Shown here piece by piece: positions 44,981 through 54,457 of a DNA stretch of 64,000 bases; position 1 is the first letter of the stretch; each line of letters opens with the position of its first letter. The DNA lies in contig NJAL01000003.1 in the NCBI GenBank assembly GCA_002591725.1, positions 1 to 64,000 of the forward strand, written 5' to 3'. A program made the translations under genes and the position numbers. Origin of the DNA: Candidatus Didemnitutus mandela. GTDB taxonomy: Bacteria > Verrucomicrobiota > Verrucomicrobiia > Opitutales > Opitutaceae. The notes below the pieces were generated by a model. The model ran no database searches. It saw nothing but the letters and a program-made list of their open reading frames with translations, and had not been told where the DNA came from.

Positions 44981-45719
44981 TTTTTAGCTATACTAGGTCT
45001 TTAAGGCCTGTGGTTTGGGCGCGGAGGGCAGAAGGGCAAGATATACCGCTCCTCCCCCTTGCCGCCGTTGCGAAACCGGAAATCGAAGCTGCCGAGGCGT
45101 TGTTATGTTTCCCGCTGGATGGCGAAACAGACACCGGTGAGCGTGGCGACGGGGCCGATTCAAGCGGGGCGGGCAAGCTTCGGACGTATCGTTGAGCGGA
45201 ACCAGCACGGTTTTTTGATCGAATGGCACTGTGATCCAATGCGCTGGTGAGGGTATTGTCCCGGACGTTGCCAACAAGGCTGGCGCGGGGATCGGCGTTA
45301 AAGATTTTCGCTATCGGCTCGGACCAGCCAGGGTGCTGGAATGAGATCCTTGTTGAGGGAAAAGCAACTCGCTATGTACGACAACGAGCACAGGTTTCGG
45401 CGAAACAGAGACTCTGCTTTTCGCAGAGAGAAACAACATGGCGCAGAAACATTTTAAGGGAGTTGTCACGCATGCCTTTGTCAACAAAAAGAATCTTTAT
45501 TCGTCGAACCCGGCCGGGGAGCCTTGCCTGAAGCGTGTGCAAGTATTCCCACTTGAAGGATAGCTTTTTTAAGAACGGAATGATAAACGAAATTTGCATG
45601 CGATAGAAAACATTTAGTAAGCGCTGAAGCGGCGCCGTACGCTGAACATGCGTGCGCTCTTCCGATCTTACTGACACCGATCCAGCTTGGCCGGTGTCGA
45701 ATATCGGAGCCGAGCCTGC
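44981..45719. other. Eroded region with unassigned fragment
   Basis: A plus-strand patch near 45050-45240 reads like a basic beta-rich protein (ATGPIQAGRASFGRI, then RNQHGFLIE) in a changing frame; I could not assign it. The rest is featureless up to the rfbA 3' end, apart from the hairpin at 45673-45698 and an adapter-like 14-mer described among the findings. Confidence 0.4.
45673..45698 (-). terminator. Hairpin after rfbA
   Basis: A 7-bp perfect stem (GACACCG/CGGTGTC) lies about 22 bases past the rfbA stop on the operon's downstream side. No T run follows, so it may be a weak terminator or an mRNA end stabiliser. Confidence 0.4.
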
Positions 45720-46598
45720 TTAGTACAGCAGGCGGCGGAGATAATCTCCGTAGGAAGACTTCCTGAGCTTTTTTATGTTGACTTCGAGGTTAGCGCGGTC
45801 GATCCAGCCATGTTTGTAGGCGATTTCTTCTAAGCATGCGATCTTCAGGCCGGTACGGCTTTCGATAACCTCAACGAAATGAGCGGCTTGCATGAGTGAA
45901 TCGTGCGTGCCGGTGTCAAGCCAGGCTATACCACGGCCGAACAGCTCGGCGCGGAGCGAATCGCACTCAAGGTAAAGACGATTGAGGTCGGTGATTTCCA
46001 GTTCGCCACGGGCCGAGGGGGTCAGGCTGCGGGCGAGCGAGACAGCTTTCTTATCATAAAAATAGAGACCTGGGACTGCGTAGTTTGATTTTGGCTGGGC
46101 TGGTTTTTCCTCGAGGGAGAGGACCCGGCCGTTGGATGCAAATTCCACCACTCCGTAAGCCGTCGGATTGGCGACATGATAGCCGAAAATGGTCGCGCCT
46201 GTTTCCCTGCAATGTGCGTCGCCCAAGGCTTGAATGAAATCAACGCCGTAAAAAATATTGTCGCCCAGCACGAGGGCTGATGGCTCCTGGCCGGTAAGAA
46301 AACCGACGTTGGCGGCTATATGAAACGCTTGAGCGAGACCGTCAGGACTGGCCTGTTCGGCGAAGGAAAAGCGGAGGCCGAGATTTTCTCCGTTGCCGAG
46401 GAGTCTCTTGAAAAGAGGCAAGTCCTGCGGCGAGGAGATGACGAGGATGTTTCGGATCCCGGCTAGCATAAGGACCGAGATCGGGTAGTAGATCAGCGGT
46501 TTGTCGTAAACCGGCATGAGCTGTTTCGAGACTGCGATGGTGAGCGGGTAGAGACGGGTTCCGGAGCCGCCGGCGAGGACGATGCCTTTGCGATTCAT
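45720..46598 (-). CDS. rfbA: Glucose-1-phosphate thymidylyltransferase
   Basis: Makes dTDP-glucose from dTTP and glucose 1-phosphate, the first step to dTDP-L-rhamnose. The product is 292 residues, standard. The nucleotide-binding signature [11 protein letters not shown] with [11 protein letters not shown] is present, followed by LGDNIFYG (metal-binding Asp) and [12 protein letters not shown] near the sugar site. It is the last gene of a three-gene operon, 13 bases after rfbB. A complete catalytic core and normal ends indicate function. Confidence 0.97.
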   Translation of the reverse strand: MNRKGIVLAGGSGTRLYPLTIAVSKQLMPVYDKPLIYYPISVLMLAGIRNILVISSPQDLPLFKRLLGNGENLGLRFSFAEQASPDGLAQAFHIAANVGFLTGQEPSALVLGDNIFYGVDFIQALGDAHCRETGATIFGYHVANPTAYGVVEFASNGRVLSLEEKPAQPKSNYAVPGLYFYDKKAVSLARSLTPSARGELEITDLNRLYLECDSLRAELFGRGIAWLDTGTHDSLMQAAHFVEVIESRTGLKIACLEEIAYKHGWIDRANLEVNIKKLRKSSYGDYLRRLLY

Positions 46599-46611
46599 GG
46601 AGCGGAAAGTT

Positions 46612-47679
46612 TTAGACCCTCGTGCCGAGGCGCTCGCGCGAATATTTTTTTGCTGTGATGTCGGCGGCCCAAGAGCGATTGGTTAGATACCAGCCGACGG
46701 TTTTTTCGATTCCTGTGTCGAAAGTCTCGGTGGGCTTCCAACCGAGTTCTCGGTGGATTTTTGTCGCGTCGATCGCGTAGCGTCGATCATGACCAGGTCG
46801 GTCAGTGACGTGCGTGATCTGCGAGGCATAGGCCTGGCTGTCGGTCCGCGGAGACTTGGCGTCGAGGAGCGCGCAGATGGTTTTCACGATTTCGATATTT
46901 TGCTTCTCGTTCCAGCCGCCGATGTTGTAGGTCTCGCCAATGCGACCTTTTCGCAAAACGATCCAAATGGCGGTGGCGTGGTCCTCGACGTAGAGCCAGT
47001 CACGGATCTGCACACCGTCGCCGTAGACTGGTAGCGCTTTCCCCTCGAGCGCGTTGAGGATCATAAGAGGGATCAGTTTCTCGGGGAAATGAAACGGTCC
47101 GTAGTTGTTTGAACAGTTGGTGGTGAGAGTTGGCAGGCCATAGGTGTACTGGTAAGCGCGCACCAAATGATCGCTTGATGCTTTGGAGGCGGCGTATGGC
47201 GAATTGGGCTCGAAATTGTGGCCTTCCGTGAATGCGGCGGCACTTGGCAGCAGCGAGCCGTAAACTTCATCGGTGGAAACATGCAGGAAGCGGAAGGCCC
47301 TTTTTTTTGCTTCGGACAACTTGGCCCAATATTGCTTGGCGCAGTTGAGGAGGCGCAGCGTGCCGACGACATTGGTCTGGATAAAGGGCTCTGGCGAATC
47401 GATGGAACGGTCAACGTGTGATTCGGCAGCGAAATTGACGATGGCGTCGATCTCATGTCTGGCGAGCAACTGCGCGACAAAAGCTGCTTTGCCGATGTCG
47501 CCGTGCGCAAAGATATAGCGGGGATCAGTCGCGAGATCGGCGAGGTTGGCCAGGTTGGCTGCATAGGTGAGCGCATCGAGGTTAACGAGTTTGCGCAGAG
47601 GCGAGTTTTTTTCGGTCAGACGCTGGCGAATGAAATTGGAACCGATGAAGCCGCAGCCGCCGGTGACAAGGAGGTTCAT
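46612..47679 (-). CDS. rfbB: dTDP-glucose 4,6-dehydratase
   Basis: Second step of dTDP-L-rhamnose synthesis. The product is 355 residues. The NAD-binding [10 protein letters not shown], the STDEVYG loop with the catalytic Asp-Glu pair, and the [10 protein letters not shown] active-site Tyr-Lys motif are all present. The ATG at 47679 begins MNLLVTGG; 12 additional upstream open codons are out of family. It lies between the epimerase/reductase-like gene (17 bases upstream) and rfbA (13 bases downstream). Confidence 0.97.
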   Translation of the reverse strand: MNLLVTGGCGFIGSNFIRQRLTEKNSPLRKLVNLDALTYAANLANLADLATDPRYIFAHGDIGKAAFVAQLLARHEIDAIVNFAAESHVDRSIDSPEPFIQTNVVGTLRLLNCAKQYWAKLSEAKKRAFRFLHVSTDEVYGSLLPSAAAFTEGHNFEPNSPYAASKASSDHLVRAYQYTYGLPTLTTNCSNNYGPFHFPEKLIPLMILNALEGKALPVYGDGVQIRDWLYVEDHATAIWIVLRKGRIGETYNIGGWNEKQNIEIVKTICALLDAKSPRTDSQAYASQITHVTDRPGHDRRYAIDATKIHRELGWKPTETFDTGIEKTVGWYLTNRSWAADITAKKYSRERLGTRV

Positions 47680-47696
47680 GAGGAGCAGAATCTGTT

Positions 47697-48569
47697 TCAG
47701 GCAGCTTTTACCCAACGACGTAGGTCACGGTCGATGGCTTCGTGCACCTCGGCAATTTGGATGCCGACGGCGGCGAGTTTGGCGGAGCTCATCACGCAGT
47801 TCGATCGGGGAGTCTTAGCAGCTTTTTTCATAAAGTCGGATTCGTCGCGAAAGAAGTGGAAGTTCTTGTCGGATACACCACTCTTTTTGATGGAGTAGAC
47901 TACCTCGTGAGTTGTCACCTGGCCGGGGTTTGTGACGTTATATGTGCCGAAGGGCACACGCTTTTCCCAGCACGTGAAGGTAGCGGTGACGAAATCCTCG
48001 AGCTGCGAAATGGAATTGGTAGCTTCGAGGAGCGTCTCGTAACGCAGAAGCTTGGTTAGGTAATTTCGCGGGTTGTCGATCTCATTGAAAGGAATGCGGA
48101 GACGCCAGATGAAGACGTTGGGCTGGCCGGCGAGCACTTCCTCGCCGAGCGCTTTTGTTCCCGAATAGAAGCTGCAGTGGTTCGTGCGAAAAGTGAAATT
48201 GGGTGTGTCATCCTCTGTGAAACCTGACCCATCGGCCCGCGTTCCACTGTAGATGCAGCCGGAGGAAACGTGGCCCCACGGGACGCCGGCGGCGTTGCAG
48301 GCATTGGCAATGATGCCGGGGAACGTGGCATTTCCCAAAAGACATTGGGTCTTGTGTAGCTCGCAGGTGTCGACGTTGGGTTTCCCGGTGTAACCAGCGG
48401 CATTGATAAGAAACTCGGGGCTGGTTTGGCGGAGGAGCGCAGTTAGCTTGGATTCATTGCTGTAATCGACCTCGGTACGGCACAGGTTGCGAAAGGGAAT
48501 GCCCTTCTTTTGCAACATCACTTGGTAAGCAGAACCGACATAACCGGAACCTCCGAGTAGATAAATCAT
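47697..48569 (-). CDS. dTDP-4-keto-rhamnose 3,5-epimerase/4-reductase-like SDR
   Basis: A 290-residue SDR protein at the head of the operon. It has GGSGYVGSAY (NAD(P) site), NAAGYTGKPNVDTCELHKTQ, and an active-site YSGTKALGEE (Tyr-Lys). The stretches GKPNVDTCE, FTEDDTPNF, LRIPFNEIDNPRNYLTKL and NPGQVTTHE resemble the plant RHM C-terminal/UER1 enzyme, which does both 3,5-epimerisation and 4-reduction. The usual RmlC and RmlD genes are not in this operon. The operon would therefore form a complete dTDP-L-rhamnose route with three proteins. An ordinary RmlD-like reductase is the alternative; I judge the bifunctional reading likelier but unproven. Confidence 0.82.
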   Translation of the reverse strand: MIYLLGGSGYVGSAYQVMLQKKGIPFRNLCRTEVDYSNESKLTALLRQTSPEFLINAAGYTGKPNVDTCELHKTQCLLGNATFPGIIANACNAAGVPWGHVSSGCIYSGTRADGSGFTEDDTPNFTFRTNHCSFYSGTKALGEEVLAGQPNVFIWRLRIPFNEIDNPRNYLTKLLRYETLLEATNSISQLEDFVTATFTCWEKRVPFGTYNVTNPGQVTTHEVVYSIKKSGVSDKNFHFFRDESDFMKKAAKTPRSNCVMSSAKLAAVGIQIAEVHEAIDRDLRRWVKAA

Positions 48570-48969
48570 GATTATATCTTATGGAACAGGTCGGCCAAAA
48601 GGTCAACCGCTGGTGACTATTTACAGCGAGAACCGCTGCTGGCTGAAATATCTTTTAAGCCAAACTTAGACGCTGCTTAGAAAGTAGCAGCTGTCCATCT
48701 CCTTGATTCTTGATTTTGCAGCATTTGTAGTTGTTCTAGGAAGCAGGAACGAAAGTCCATAGATAGCGATATACTGTAGCTTTGAAAGGTCGAAGCTACG
48801 ATTGCTAAATTATAAATGATACGCGGAGAAAAAACGACAGCCTTTCACACACGGTGTGTCGGCAGGTTTTTAAAGCGTTTGTAGTGTTACTCAGCGAGGC
48901 GTTAAAAGTGAGCGGGACGAGGAAATTGGCAAGGCGGTTGGCAAGTAATATTAAGGCTGAAGTAATTGG
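48570..48969. other. Upstream region of the rhamnose operon, no gene seen
   Basis: About 400 bases without supportable coding sequence. It probably contains the operon promoter, but I cannot point to a convincing -35/-10 pair. Confidence 0.5.
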
Positions 48970-49345
48970 ACTGTTTCACCACCCTTGATAAATCATAAAT
49001 CGCTTCCTAAAGCGTATTCCGATCCGTAGTTGAACAAGCGCCAGCATTTGACTAGATCGACGGGAGGAATGGAGACGTAGGCCATCATGACCGCGACGGA
49101 GTTGCTGCAGAAGTGGCCCAGGCCGTAGCTTACGATGTGTTCCTAAATCTATGCGGAGCGGAGTTTTTCACTGGAGCCAGTGTGGGGATTTGCGTGCGAA
49201 ACTTTTGAAGGGGTTCCCCATGTATTATCCTTGCTACCGCCTTCGAGGGCGACGACTTTGTGAAATATTTTTGTGGTCATTAACATCTCGTAGACCTTGG
49301 CGATAGTTTGGGAAGAGATTTGCCATCATTGCCAGCGGGAATGAT
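48970..49345 (-). pseudogene. Remnant of a GT2-family glycosyltransferase
   Basis: On the minus strand near 49200-49320 one frame reads QTIAKVYEMLMTTKIFHKVV then ALEGGSKDNTWG. This matches the start of GT2 enzymes, where the conserved 'NEe.ti..vl......evivvDDGSkDnTw' motif binds the nucleotide sugar; the central DDGS has become LEGGS. The rest is out of frame. It is next to other dead sugar genes. Confidence 0.5.
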
Positions 49346-49399
49346 GGCGGTAATAGAGTTGAAGCGGGCCGGACATCGAGACCGAGACAGAACGGCAAC

Positions 49400-50430
49400 G
49401 CTAAACTAGCTGTATGCTGGAGTTGCCAAACCAGCTCGGGGCGCGCTTTTGGTGTGGCGAGGCGCTCTAGCTCTACAGGCGTGCAGGCGTGTGGGCCCCC
49501 GGCGTGATCCAGCACGATCTGTAAGATGTCGAAGCGGCTCGGCGCTAGGGTGCTGAGCTGGTTGGGCGACACGGCCGATGCGATGCTGCCAGAGAAGTTG
49601 GCGATGCGTTCGGCCGGGCCGGGGCGAGCGCTGGTATGGCTAATTGCTTTCCAACACCGGCATCTCAATCGCGCGGGTGCAGGTAAGTGCGTGCCTGGCA
49701 ACCGGAACTGTGAAAACTGAGATACTTTGGTAGGCGGCGGTGTAGCCTAGCTGCTGGTCCAAAAGAGGAAGATACTCTGATCCGCGCGGAAAAGCTGGCC
49801 CGGGGCTGGCTGTACGGCTGCAGCGAGCGATGAATCCGCGAAAGTCAAACGCGGTGATGTGTTCAAGCGTAAGCGCTTCGAAGGCAAGCCTTATCGCTCT
49901 GTACTGAGAAAGCGAGACCAGAGTTTAAAAACCTCTGCCGTACCATCAGAGCCGACGCCCGGAGAAAACTGGCGGATGGAAAGGAAGGCATCGCGTTCGA
50001 TAGTGACACCCAAATGGCAGAATAGCTAGATGGTGTAGACGCGGCTTGTCGAGAGGAGAATGAAACCGGTTTTTGTTGCTCGGAAGTATTTGCGGAGGTT
50101 AATTGTTCCGGCAGGATTATGAGCGGCGAGTTCGCTGAAACTCGTGCGGTTCTAAATACCGGCGAGCACGCTCGTATTGGCTGCTCCATTGATTTTGAAG
50201 TCGCTTCCCGGTAGGTCGTCGATCTGCTGCAGGAAACGCAGGTCGGCGGTGATGGTTTTTGCACCAAAGGCTGCGAGCGTCTCGCGGCTGGTTGGTTCCC
50301 CTGCCGGTGCGGATGAAATTATCGAAGCCATTGACTTAGTGGCTGCCGACAAGCAGCTGCTGGAAAACGTGCTGTTGACGAAGTCGTATATAGATTAGAT
50401 GTTGTAAATTAGGATGTGTATGTGGAGGCG
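49400..50430 (-). pseudogene. Dead NAD-dependent nucleotide-sugar epimerase (CDP-sugar type), first copy
   Basis: Minus-strand pieces include AAFGAKTITADLRFLQQID near 50210-50270, NGAANTSVLAGI near 50152-50187, and AGTINLRKYFRATKTGFILL then STSRVYTI near 50045-50125. These follow the order of CDP-paratose/tyvelose 2-epimerase-like enzymes (compare the nGTiNlLEyarr...f.fLSTSRVYs segment). Stops and frame changes are frequent. The C-terminal third near 49440-49600 is only faintly traceable. Confidence 0.55.
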
Positions 50431-51435
50431 AAGGCTGATTAACGTAGATTCAGGTTCTGGCGGTGCGCTTTTGCGAGACCTCGACGACTTGGTGTCGATA
50501 GTTTCTTCGAGGGTGACTGAAATTCTACGACGGGCAATCCGCATGCGTTTTTCTCAGATTGAAATAGCAAAAGACTTGGTTGCCAATGCGGCTCTGATCG
50601 TTTAGATATAAATCTGTTTTTGCCAAAAACTCTCCAACAATCACGAAGGCTTCGAGAATCGAAAAAAGTTGGCTTTGCTGGCACCAATGTTGTAGGTTTC
50701 ATTGGTGCATGGGGCTACGGCGAAGATGGCCACGGAGTGGGAATGCGTGTAGGGTGAAATGTTTATCTCGGCCCTCGAAATTGTATTTAACATTTAACAA
50801 GGTAGATGAGAAAGCCACCAGCCACCGCACAATGGCTAGCAGGTGGACATGTTGGAATATGCGGCTTTATTCCTGCACCATGGCGTTGGCGGCGGCCTTG
50901 GAAGCTCCGCTAAGATAGCGACTTGGCTCATCAATAGTAAACGTTTTGGCGATTCCGTGAGCGTAAGCGGGGATCGGCATAATCCAAGCGCGTTTCCAAC
51001 TCTGGCGGTTTGATGATCTTCGACGTATCACCGCAGGCCTTGTTCGTGCTCATATGCACGAAAGGAAATTTCGCGCAGACTTGACGCACAGCTTTTAGGG
51101 GATTAAGCGTGCTGATGGCGTACGGCGTTAGTGTCGAAATAGCCGAAACGAATGAGCAGTGAGCAGTAGCCCCATTTGCGAGAGGGGAGCGCGGCGGTCT
51201 GGACTATGGCGGGGGATGGAGGAGCTGGAGCACGCTGGCGCGGTTACAGTTACAGGTGCCCAGCTTTTGATGCTGTAATTCGCTGGTACAGATATACGTT
51301 CTTGGCTTAAATGAGTGTCGACTTGACGCCGAAGACAGCGCGTGTGGCTGTTGTCCACCCCCGTGGACCCTAGGTAGCCGAGATCGGGAAAATACACGCA
51401 AGCTTCATAGGCCGATGATGCCAGAAAAACCATTG
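50431..51435 (-). pseudogene. Dead NAD-dependent nucleotide-sugar epimerase, second copy
   Basis: An N-terminal region near 51290-51420 (FPDLGYLGSTGVDNSH) and a patch near 51020-51070 reading FVHMSTNKACGDTSK match the 'fihlSTNKVYGd.pn' signature of CDP-tyvelose 2-epimerase-like proteins. At 50640-50705 the reading YNIGASKANFF corresponds to the conserved 'vYNiGGg..ns.S' end segment, and ISVTLEETID near 50495-50525 to the family C-terminus. All are in different minus-strand frames. It appears to be a second epimerase directly upstream of the other remnant, on the same strand. Confidence 0.55.
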
Positions 51436-52440
51436 GTGAGTATAGTCTTATGCTTAATAATAAAGAAAGGAATGCAACTTGTAAAGCACAAGCGGTCGCG
51501 CCCTTATTAGCAGTATTTCCTTCCTTGAGTCAAGTGTGGATGGGTGAATACCTTCTCTTTTGTTACTTGGTTTTATTATTTTATTACTACACGGTGTGGG
51601 GCATGGGATTTCGACTATCGACTATTATAACTGCTCGATCTTAACAGCTTTCGGCGGTTGCCGGTTGCTATGGGTAAAAAACGTTGCTGGAACGCAGCAC
51701 CTTGTACGAAGAAATTCAGCGGCTGGCTGATCGATGACCGCTGAGGTGCGAAAAAAGACCGAGCGTTGATTCTCCGAGCGGCTTGCAGATGGCCGAAAAT
51801 TGGGCCTGGGCCAAGGTTAAATTCTATGTTATTGGAATCGAGTAAGATGCGAGCTTTTCCTCTTCGGCAAAGGAGCGTGATTCGCAAAAAACAAGAACTT
51901 CGATTGGGCAGTGAAGTCGGCGCATGGCGCGGAGTTGAGTCCGTATTTGGCAAAGGCGAAAGGCGCTGGGCTGATTCGCATCTTATTATCATACGATAGT
52001 AGGATGACGCTGGCAACAAGTACGTATCGGCCATTTTTGTTATCGCGCGTATTGCGGAGTCGTTCGGGAACGGCGGAAAAACCGAGTCCCGCTGCGACCG
52101 TGTGAAAAAGTAAATCAAGGCGAGGCCTAAGGAACCGTTGATATGATGAATATTATAAATGGGAGCTGGTTCGATCTATGGATCGGTCACCGGTACCATG
52201 GGAAAGACCACCAAGACCGGAAACAGTGTCCAAACAGTGATAGTGATGCCCATCCTGTGACTGTGGCGGAAAGGGCAGCGAATTTTGGCCACAAGCAGCA
52301 ACTCGCTGGCCAGTAGCAGAAGTCTTATTTGAGGAAAGGCAGGTGCGATGACTTGTTTTTCGAAAAACAGGCGAAATAACAACTCGCTGAACGAGCCGAG
52401 CACGAAAGCAGGAAACTCAGTTACACCTCACCCTAATAAG
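51436..52440. other. Eroded region without an assignable gene
   Basis: Frames on both strands are short and uninformative. A minus-strand hydrophobic frame near 52176-52403 looks like a membrane helix pair but has no motif I recognise. Confidence 0.4.
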
Positions 52441-52770
52441 CGAGGCTTTCGTGATAGCTGGAGTAGGAATTGTGGACCGAACGGTAGAATGCTAGAATGT
52501 GTTAGTGACTTATTGTATCAGCGCATGCCTATTCGTGTCCACGGTATTTTCGCTAATTATCACTTTATTGTTGCTTGGTCAACCCAGCCTACGCTGCGGT
52601 AGTGGTGACTGCAGTGATCATGGTTTTGCGGCGTCTCTAGTTCCGGAACGGTACGCCTTGAATCGGGTGGTGTTATTTACGGTATTAGTATATAATGATC
52701 ACTTATAATTCCAGCTATTCTACGGTTCCATTGTCCTTTGCTGCACTAACTTCCAACTTGGGTCGGTTCC
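52441..52770 (+). pseudogene. Possible C-terminal remnant of a LolC/E-type permease
   Basis: Immediately upstream of the LolD-like remnant, plus-strand frames read a pattern like that of ABC permease C-termini: RMPIRVHGIFANYHFIVAWS near 52525-52585 and then, in another frame, VVVTAVIMVLRRL near 52600-52640, the usual last membrane helix. Position next to a LolD-like ATPase is the main support. Weak. Confidence 0.3.
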
Positions 52771-53370
52771 TTGAGTAGGTGGGGAGGAGGGTGTATGTGC
52801 TAAAAGGCGTTTTTCTCGAGACCAAACGCGGCGATGTTTGCGCGGTCGTCGGCACTTCTGGCTGTGGCAAGGTCACTTTGTTTTTATCTGCTCGTACTGT
52901 TCGACAAACCAGACGGCGGTTCGACCTGGGTCGTCGGTGGCCTCATATTCAATTCAACGCGAGTGATCTGAAGCGTACGGCCGCTTGCAGCGAGCATATT
53001 GGTTTTGTTTTTCAATTTCACTTTCCGATGCTTGAGTTCACCACGTTGGGAAACGTGATGATGCACATGCACAAGCTCGACTGGTGTACGGAGAAGCAGG
53101 TGGCTGAGCGTGTGCGCTCGCTTCTCAAGAACTTTGGCTTGGGAGAAAAACGCACCGTTTCGGTCCGTAGCTTTCTGGCGCTGAACAGCAATGGCAATGT
53201 ATGGCGGTCGTCCGGGTGCTCACCGAGCAATGGTAATTATTTTGGCCGACGAGCTGACGCTGACGGTCAATCTCGACCACAAAAAACTGCTCCTGTTTTC
53301 GGCCTTTTGACTCAACTCGCGATATTGCAAATCGCTGTTGTGAGACTCGCCTGATGTGCGACAGAAAATT
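52770..53370 (+). pseudogene. Dead LolD-type ABC ATPase
   Basis: An ABC ATPase of lipoprotein export or a related MacB-like system. Walker A is altered (GTSGCGKVTL, with the serine/threonine after the lysine replaced by valine). The LolD-like Q-loop region FVFQFHFPMLEFTTLGNVM is clear. The ABC signature region is shifted out of frame after about 53160, where an alternative frame would give a Walker B-like ILADE sequence near 53237. The open frame of 191 codons is thus a chimera of frames and not functional. Confidence 0.7.
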
Positions 53371-53803
53371 TATAAATAGTCCGCTGCTGCTGGAACTTGG
53401 AGGAAAAATTTACTGCGGAGCGATTGCTAGTTTCTTGGCTAGTTCGAGCAAGTTGCTGAACCAAAAATCCCAATAATCGTAGAGAATAGGTAAAAATAGG
53501 TTAGGTAATAGGTGAGGGGTTGAAAATTTTATTTTACATGTATTCTGCGGCTTATTTTGGTTATAGCTTGAAATAACGCATGTACGTGAGCTTAAATTAT
53601 TCGCGCAAATTTTTTTTTAGCTAAAACCGACGGAATGGTTGCCGCCGTGTGGTTAGAGCTCCCAAAGCTTTTGCCCAAAAAGAGACCAACGGTGCTGCTG
53701 CTCCTGAGTATTCTGTCGTCCCCTCTGAAGTCCAAGGCGCACGCTGTATCTCGCCAACGAGACATCTACAAAAGACATCTACTAAATCGCGAATTTACGG
53801 CCC
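53371..53803. other. Upstream region of the alternative complex III operon
   Basis: AT-rich and gene-free. A possible sigma70-like pair is TTGAAA at 53568-53573 and TTAAAT at 53592-53597 (18-base spacer), about 200 bases before actA; this is only suggestive. Between about 53640 and 53780 there is low-grade coding-like sequence that changes frame and is probably a remnant. Confidence 0.35.
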
Positions 53804-54457
53804 ATGTCGAAAATTTTTCCCAAGTCCGCAAACGCGCTTCCGTTGCAGATCGTTATCTTTGTTGCAGTACTTGGCGGCGTGGTGACCGCGGGAGTGACCT
53901 ATTATGCGACTCCGAAATATTTGCGCGTTGGCTTCCAGCCCGTACAGCCGGTCCCGTTCCCTCACGACCTGCACGCTGGCCAGCTCGGCATCGATTGCCG
54001 CTATTGTCACGCCAGCGTTGAAAAGTCTGCAACTTCGAGCATCCCGAGCTCGCAGACCTGTATGAATTGCCACAACACTATAAAAGCAACGAGTCCGCTG
54101 TTTGAGCCGATCGTTAAGAGCTATAAGACCGGCCAGCCTGTGCCGTGGGTAAAGATCCACCAGTTGCCAGATTATGTGTATTTCAACCACTCTGCACATG
54201 TGAATCGCGGCGTTGGCTGTGTTGAGTGCCACGGCAAAGTGAACGAGATGCCGGTCGTCTATCATGCGAAATCGCTTTCGATGGGCTTCTGTCTTGATTG
54301 CCATCGGGATCCGGTGTCTCACTTTCGTTATCCAAAGGACGTCTTTAATCTCAATCGCCAGACGCTTCTCGACCAAGGCAAGCTCGCCGAGGCCAGCAAA
54401 TTCATCGCGGACTGGAAAGTTAAGCCCCCGCAAAGCTGCTCTGGTTGTCATCGTTAA
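53804..54457 (+). CDS. actA: Alternative complex III pentahaem cytochrome c subunit
   Basis: A membrane-anchored multihaem subunit of the quinol:electron acceptor oxidoreductase ACIII, passing electrons to periplasmic acceptors. The 217-residue protein has one N-terminal membrane helix (about residues 14-34) and five CxxCH haem motifs at 65-69, 86-90, 139-143, 163-167 and 212-216, the normal pattern for ActA. Its stop overlaps the actB start by one base (TAATG), the first of many tight junctions in this operon. Confidence 0.96.
   Translation: MSKIFPKSANALPLQIVIFVAVLGGVVTAGVTYYATPKYLRVGFQPVQPVPFPHDLHAGQLGIDCRYCHASVEKSATSSIPSSQTCMNCHNTIKATSPLFEPIVKSYKTGQPVPWVKIHQLPDYVYFNHSAHVNRGVGCVECHGKVNEMPVVYHAKSLSMGFCLDCHRDPVSHFRYPKDVFNLNRQTLLDQGKLAEASKFIADWKVKPPQSCSGCHR

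Noticed and set aside
52779-53354. 191-codon open frame as an intact ABC ATPase gene
   Set aside because: Walker A is altered and the signature/Walker B region is out of frame; it is a pseudogene.
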